A stretch of DNA of 44,846 bases from Chloroflexota bacterium (GTDB taxonomy: Bacteria > Chloroflexota > UBA6077 > FW602-bin22 > JACPRP01). Every line of letters begins with the position of its first letter. The first letter of the stretch is position 1. The stretch lies in assembly GCA_016189905.1 (NCBI GenBank), contig JACPRP010000051.1:1-44846 (forward strand), read 5' to 3'. The notes below the pieces were generated by a model that was not told where the DNA came from, made no database searches, and worked only from the letters and a program-made list of their open reading frames with translations. Of the stretch, positions 42,072 through 44,846 are shown in pieces. Both the position numbers and the translations under genes were made by a program.

Positions 42072-42101
42072 TTGTAGAAGTGCCGCTGCATCTGCTATAA
42101 T
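42072..42101 (+). promoter_or_regulatory. Promoter of the T-box and thrS transcript
   Basis: A perfect TATAAT (42096-42101), preceded by TGC as an extended -10 element, has TTGTAG (42072-42077) 18 bp upstream. The start near 42108 gives a 360-nt leader, the length expected for a T-box RNA. Confidence 0.65.
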
Positions 42102-42159
42102 GACGTAAGCTGAGGCCCGAAGATCGAATGATTTCGGCCCCACGAATGTAATAGCGCTA

Positions 42160-42451
42160 GAGGCGTCGATCAGGACGAGTAACCGGCATTCGCGCCACAG
42201 AGAAGAGAGATCATTGGCTGCGAGTCTCTCGGGTCGTCGAACCGGCGAATACCACCTGTGAGCCTGCTTCTGAACGTATACAGTAAGGAGCCACGGAGGC
42301 ACCCGTTATCGGCCGAACGAGCTTGCGAGCCTGGATGTGCGTCACTTCGGAATGCGGATGCCAGATGCATTTGGTGGCGTATCTTTCGGCTTGAAGTTGG
42401 GTGGAACCGCGTGAGATGGCCTCTCGTCCCAATTGGACGAAGGCCTTTTTT
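42160..42451 (+). ncRNA. T-box riboswitch of thrS, threonine ACC specifier
   Basis: The T-box core TGGGTGGAACCGCG lies at 42398-42411. Stem I can be folded with CAGG (42171-42174) pairing to CCTG (42255-42258) and CCGG (42183-42186) to CCGG (42242-42245). Between these lies the specifier loop, with the conserved AGTA (42178-42181) on one side and GAAT-ACC-A on the other. The codon ACC at 42251-42253 is a threonine codon and is followed by the usual purine. A second stem (AGAGA with TCTCT, about 42202-42230) is the Stem I tip. Uncharged tRNA-Thr should bind here and favour the antiterminator over the hairpin at 42418-42451, so thrS is expressed when threonyl-tRNA is low. Confidence 0.9.
42418..42451 (+). 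terminator. T-box controlled terminator before thrS
   Basis: GGCC-CTCGTCC and its complement GGACGA-AGGCC form a stem closed by CAATT and followed by TTTTTT. This is a strong intrinsic terminator 17 bp before the thrS start codon. Its 5' arm lies next to the T-box sequence with which it competes. Confidence 0.88.
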
Positions 42452-42468
42452 GTTTGGAGGAGCGTAGC

Positions 42469-44214
42469 ATGGTTGACTTGGAGAAAATGAGACACTCGGC
42501 CGCGCACGTGCTGGCGCAGGCAGTCGTGCAATACCTGGGCAGCACCGTCAAACTGGGAATCGGGCCGGCGATAGAGGATGGCTTCTACTACGATTTCGAG
42601 CTGCCCCGATCCCTCGCGCCAGAAGACCTCCGCGAGATCGAGAAACTAATGTCCAGGATCGTCGAGGCGGATCTTCCCTTTGTGCGCGAGGAGTTGCCAA
42701 AGGCAGAAGCCAGAAAGCTCTTTGCGCAGCTTGCACAGACCTACAAGGTTGAGCTGATCGACGATATACCAGACGAGGTCGTGAGCGTCTATCGTCAGGG
42801 AGATTTCGTCGATCTCTGCCGAGGCCCGCACGTCGAGAGCACCGGCAAGATAGGCGCATTCAAGCTTTTGAGCGTGGCCGGCGCTTACTGGCGCGGCGAT
42901 TCCGACCGTCCTATGCTTCAGCGCATCTATGGCACCACCTTCCCAACGGCTGAGGAGTTGCAGGGGCATCTCGAAAGACTCGAAGAGGCTGGCAGGCGCG
43001 ACCATCGCCGCCTGGGCAGGGAGCTTGACCTATTTAGCGTGAGCGACGAGGTTGGCCCGGGCCTGATCCTGTGGCACCCGAAGGGGGCTATGGTGCGGAA
43101 GGTCATCGAGGATTTCTGGCGTGCCGAGCATATAAGGCGGGACTACGATCTCGTGAACACCCCGCACGTCGGCAGGCTCGATCTCTGGAAAACCAGCGGT
43201 CACTGGGACTGGTATCGCGAGAACATGTTCCCGCCGATGAACATCGATGATCAGGAGTATCTGCTCAAACCGATGAACTGTCCGTTCCATATTATGATCT
43301 ACAAGTCCGATCTTCGCAGCTACCGCGATCTTCCGCTGCGTTGGGGAGAGCTTGGCACCGTCTACCGCTACGAGCGCTCAGGCGTGCTGCACGGCATGCT
43401 TCGCGTTCGCGGGTTTACCCAGGATGATGCTCACATCTTCTGCCAGCCAGATCAGTTGGAGGCCGAGATCGTCGGCGTCATCGATCTCGCGCAATACATG
43501 ATGCAGACGTTTGGCTACGATCGCTACGACGTCGAGCTGAGCGTGCGTGATCCACTGCGCAAGGAAAAATATGTCGGCGGTGACGAGGTCTGGGAGATGG
43601 CCGAGGGCGCCCTCATCCGTGCGCTCGAGCAGAAGGGCGTGCCGTTCAAACGAATGGAAGGTGAAGCCAAGTTCTACGGGCCTGCCATCGACATCAAGGT
43701 GAAAGATGCCCTGGGAAGACCGTGGCAGGGCCCAACGATTCAGGTCGATTTCAATCTCCCCGAGCGATTCGACATGGAGTACGTCGGCGCCGACGGCCAG
43801 CGGCATCGCCCGGTGATGATCCATCGCGCGGTCCTTGGCGCGCTGGAGCGCTTCATCGGCGGGCTGATCGAGCACTATGCCGGCGCTTTCCCGGTCTGGC
43901 TGGCGCCCGTGCAAGCGGTAGTGATCCCGATCGCCGACCGCCACCTGCCATACGCCGAGACGGTGCTGGCGCGGTTGAGCGAGGCCGGGATCCGCGCCAA
44001 TGTCGATGGTCGCCGCGAAAAAATCAATTACAAGATTCGTGAGGCCCAGTTGCAGAAGATTCCCTATATGCTCGTCGTCGGGGATCAGGAAGCCAGCGTA
44101 CAGGCCGTGGCCGTTCGCCTGAGAAGTGGTGAGAACCTCGGCCCAATCGGCGTCGAGACCCTCATCGAAAAGGCTGTGTCACAGATGGAATCACGGTCGC
44201 TTAAGCTGTCTTGA
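42469..44214 (+). CDS. thrS: Threonyl-tRNA synthetase lacking the TGS domain
   Basis: The 581-residue protein begins directly in the editing domain, with the zinc/editing motif HSAAH at residues 9-13 and later CRGPH. The class II core has motif 2-like YRYERSGVLHGMLRVRGFTQDDAHIF, the zinc ligand region KPMNCPFH, and motif 3 HRAVLGALERF. The C-terminal anticodon-binding domain covers about 470-570. Most bacterial ThrRS are about 640 residues with an N-terminal TGS domain, which is absent here. The ATG at 42469 behind GGAGGAG cannot be moved upstream because the T-box terminator is there. The T-box RNA with an ACC specifier confirms the amino acid. Confidence 0.96.
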   Translation: MVDLEKMRHSAAHVLAQAVVQYLGSTVKLGIGPAIEDGFYYDFELPRSLAPEDLREIEKLMSRIVEADLPFVREELPKAEARKLFAQLAQTYKVELIDDIPDEVVSVYRQGDFVDLCRGPHVESTGKIGAFKLLSVAGAYWRGDSDRPMLQRIYGTTFPTAEELQGHLERLEEAGRRDHRRLGRELDLFSVSDEVGPGLILWHPKGAMVRKVIEDFWRAEHIRRDYDLVNTPHVGRLDLWKTSGHWDWYRENMFPPMNIDDQEYLLKPMNCPFHIMIYKSDLRSYRDLPLRWGELGTVYRYERSGVLHGMLRVRGFTQDDAHIFCQPDQLEAEIVGVIDLAQYMMQTFGYDRYDVELSVRDPLRKEKYVGGDEVWEMAEGALIRALEQKGVPFKRMEGEAKFYGPAIDIKVKDALGRPWQGPTIQVDFNLPERFDMEYVGADGQRHRPVMIHRAVLGALERFIGGLIEHYAGAFPVWLAPVQAVVIPIADRHLPYAETVLARLSEAGIRANVDGRREKINYKIREAQLQKIPYMLVVGDQEASVQAVAVRLRSGENLGPIGVETLIEKAVSQMESRSLKLS

Positions 44215-44375
44215 GCCTGCCGAAGGCCGGGTCAAAAGGGGAATCATACTCTTTCCACACGGTCGCTTCGTGTTCAGCACGAGGGGGCGCAACCACGGAA
44301 CACACGAAAAACGCAAAGCCAGGGAGTGTTGCGCCCTTTCCCGTCGATCTCTAAGCAAAGGATATGGTCAAGACC

Positions 44376-44403
44376 GACGCGTCCCTCAGCGGAAGGACGC
44401 GTC
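44376..44403. other. Perfect 9-bp hairpin downstream of thrS
   Basis: GACGCGTCC (44376-44384) and GGACGCGTC (44395-44403) are exact complements with a 10-nt loop. It lies in the 241-bp gap between the convergent stops of thrS and the next gene. It has no U tract on either side, so it could be a rho-independent terminator only in a loose sense. The remainder of the gap shows no gene. Confidence 0.45.
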
Positions 44404-44455
44404 CGTCAAGAGAGATTCCATATGATCGAAATGCTCTAATGAGATTGAAACCGGT

Positions 44456-44846
44456 CTAGCTCAGGGCTCGGAAAACTAACCCTTCCCACAGTCGCATGTC
44501 GAGGATGCCGGTGAACAGCAGATACGTGACGACGGCGGTGCCAGCCCCAACTGCTACCGCTTGCCTCAGCTTCGTCTCGTGCTTCAACATATAGACTATA
44601 CCGAACACGAGGATGGAAGGGAAAAAGCCGAAGAAATAGATGCCGAGGACGAACGCTATAACCCAGAGGGCTTCCCTGAAATACAAGCCGAGGGGAATGT
44701 CGTCTTCGATCTCTCCCTCCTCCGCCGTCGGGTCCGCTTTCTTCACTTTGCCGCCAACTTCCCGCACGATTTGAATCAACGCCAGCAAGAGCACGCCTCC
44801 CGCGGCGAAGAACACGGTGAGTTTTGACTGGAGATAGGGCCAGGTC
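44456..44846 (-). CDS. TctB-like small membrane protein, 5' end beyond the window
   Basis: The frame is open to the right edge, so the start is not in the window. A GTG at 44815 is possible but falls just before the first membrane segment. The visible 130 residues hold four hydrophobic segments: the first near the edge (VFFAAGGVLLLALIQIV), a charged loop (PTAEEGEIEDD), then ALWVIAFVLGIYFFGFFPSILVFGIVYML in part, and a last one with VVTYLLFTGIL. This plan is that of TctB/DUF1468, the small subunit of tripartite tricarboxylate transporters. The large subunit TctA and binding protein TctC are not visible. The family call is by topology and general look only. Confidence 0.55.
   Translation of the reverse strand, partial: TWPYLQSKLTVFFAAGGVLLLALIQIVREVGGKVKKADPTAEEGEIEDDIPLGLYFREALWVIAFVLGIYFFGFFPSILVFGIVYMLKHETKLRQAVAVGAGTAVVTYLLFTGILDMRLWEGLVFRALS

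Noticed and set aside
44376..44455. tRNA gene after thrS
   Set aside because: The 9-bp stem is too long for an acceptor stem pair at this spacing and no T-loop sequence is present.

Overview
The window looks like a chromosomal segment of a moderately GC-rich bacterium with a single-membrane envelope, most likely an uncultured member of the Chloroflexota. This assignment is inference. It rests on a Tad pilus locus with no secretin or outer-membrane genes, a T-box controlled threonyl-tRNA synthetase without the N-terminal TGS domain, PurS-type purine genes and frequent TTG/GTG starts. No rRNA, tRNA, transposase or integrase was seen.

Layout. (1) 1-9390: the leader end of a CRISPR array and a complete type I-B operon on the minus strand, cas6-cas8b-cas7-cas5-cas3-cas4-cas1-cas2, with a near-consensus promoter in front of cas6. 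(2) 9415-16175: a small lipoprotein gene, a DmsAB-like molybdopterin oxidoreductase pair (plus strand), and facing it a membrane cytochrome b plus an 11-haem cytochrome c (minus strand), then a small membrane protein of unknown function. (3) 16212-19862: a TIGR01777-type epimerase and, tail to tail with it, a secreted glycoside hydrolase with a duplicated C-terminal domain. (4) 19960-29266: a Tad/Flp pilus operon (two Flp pilins, cpaB, a REC-fused tadZ/cpaE, tadA, tadB, tadC), preceded on the same strand by two soluble NarL/DegS-type histidine kinases and one LuxR-type response regulator. (5) 29303-32631: two GT-C-type multi-spanning membrane glycosyltransferase-like proteins. (6) 32662-44214: housekeeping genes. 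These are hisS-nfeD-slipin (minus), hisD-hisC-hisB (plus), purB-purC-purS (minus) and T-box-thrS (plus). (7) The right edge holds a 5'-truncated TctB-like membrane gene.

How the parts fit together. The cas genes form one adaptation plus interference unit feeding an array that runs off the left edge. The cytochrome b/c pair looks like a quinol-to-outside electron conduit. DmsAB lacks both a Tat signal and a DmsC anchor, so it is predicted to be cytoplasmic, and its electron partner is not obvious. The kinase/regulator genes sit directly upstream of the pilin genes, and a perfectly spaced 20-bp triple repeat lies between the two groups, which suggests dedicated control of piliation. Promoters of the TTGACA-N17-TATAAT kind can be read in front of many operons and settle several start codons, notably hisS. 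Start sites given here were often moved inward from the longest frame to match a Shine-Dalgarno sequence.
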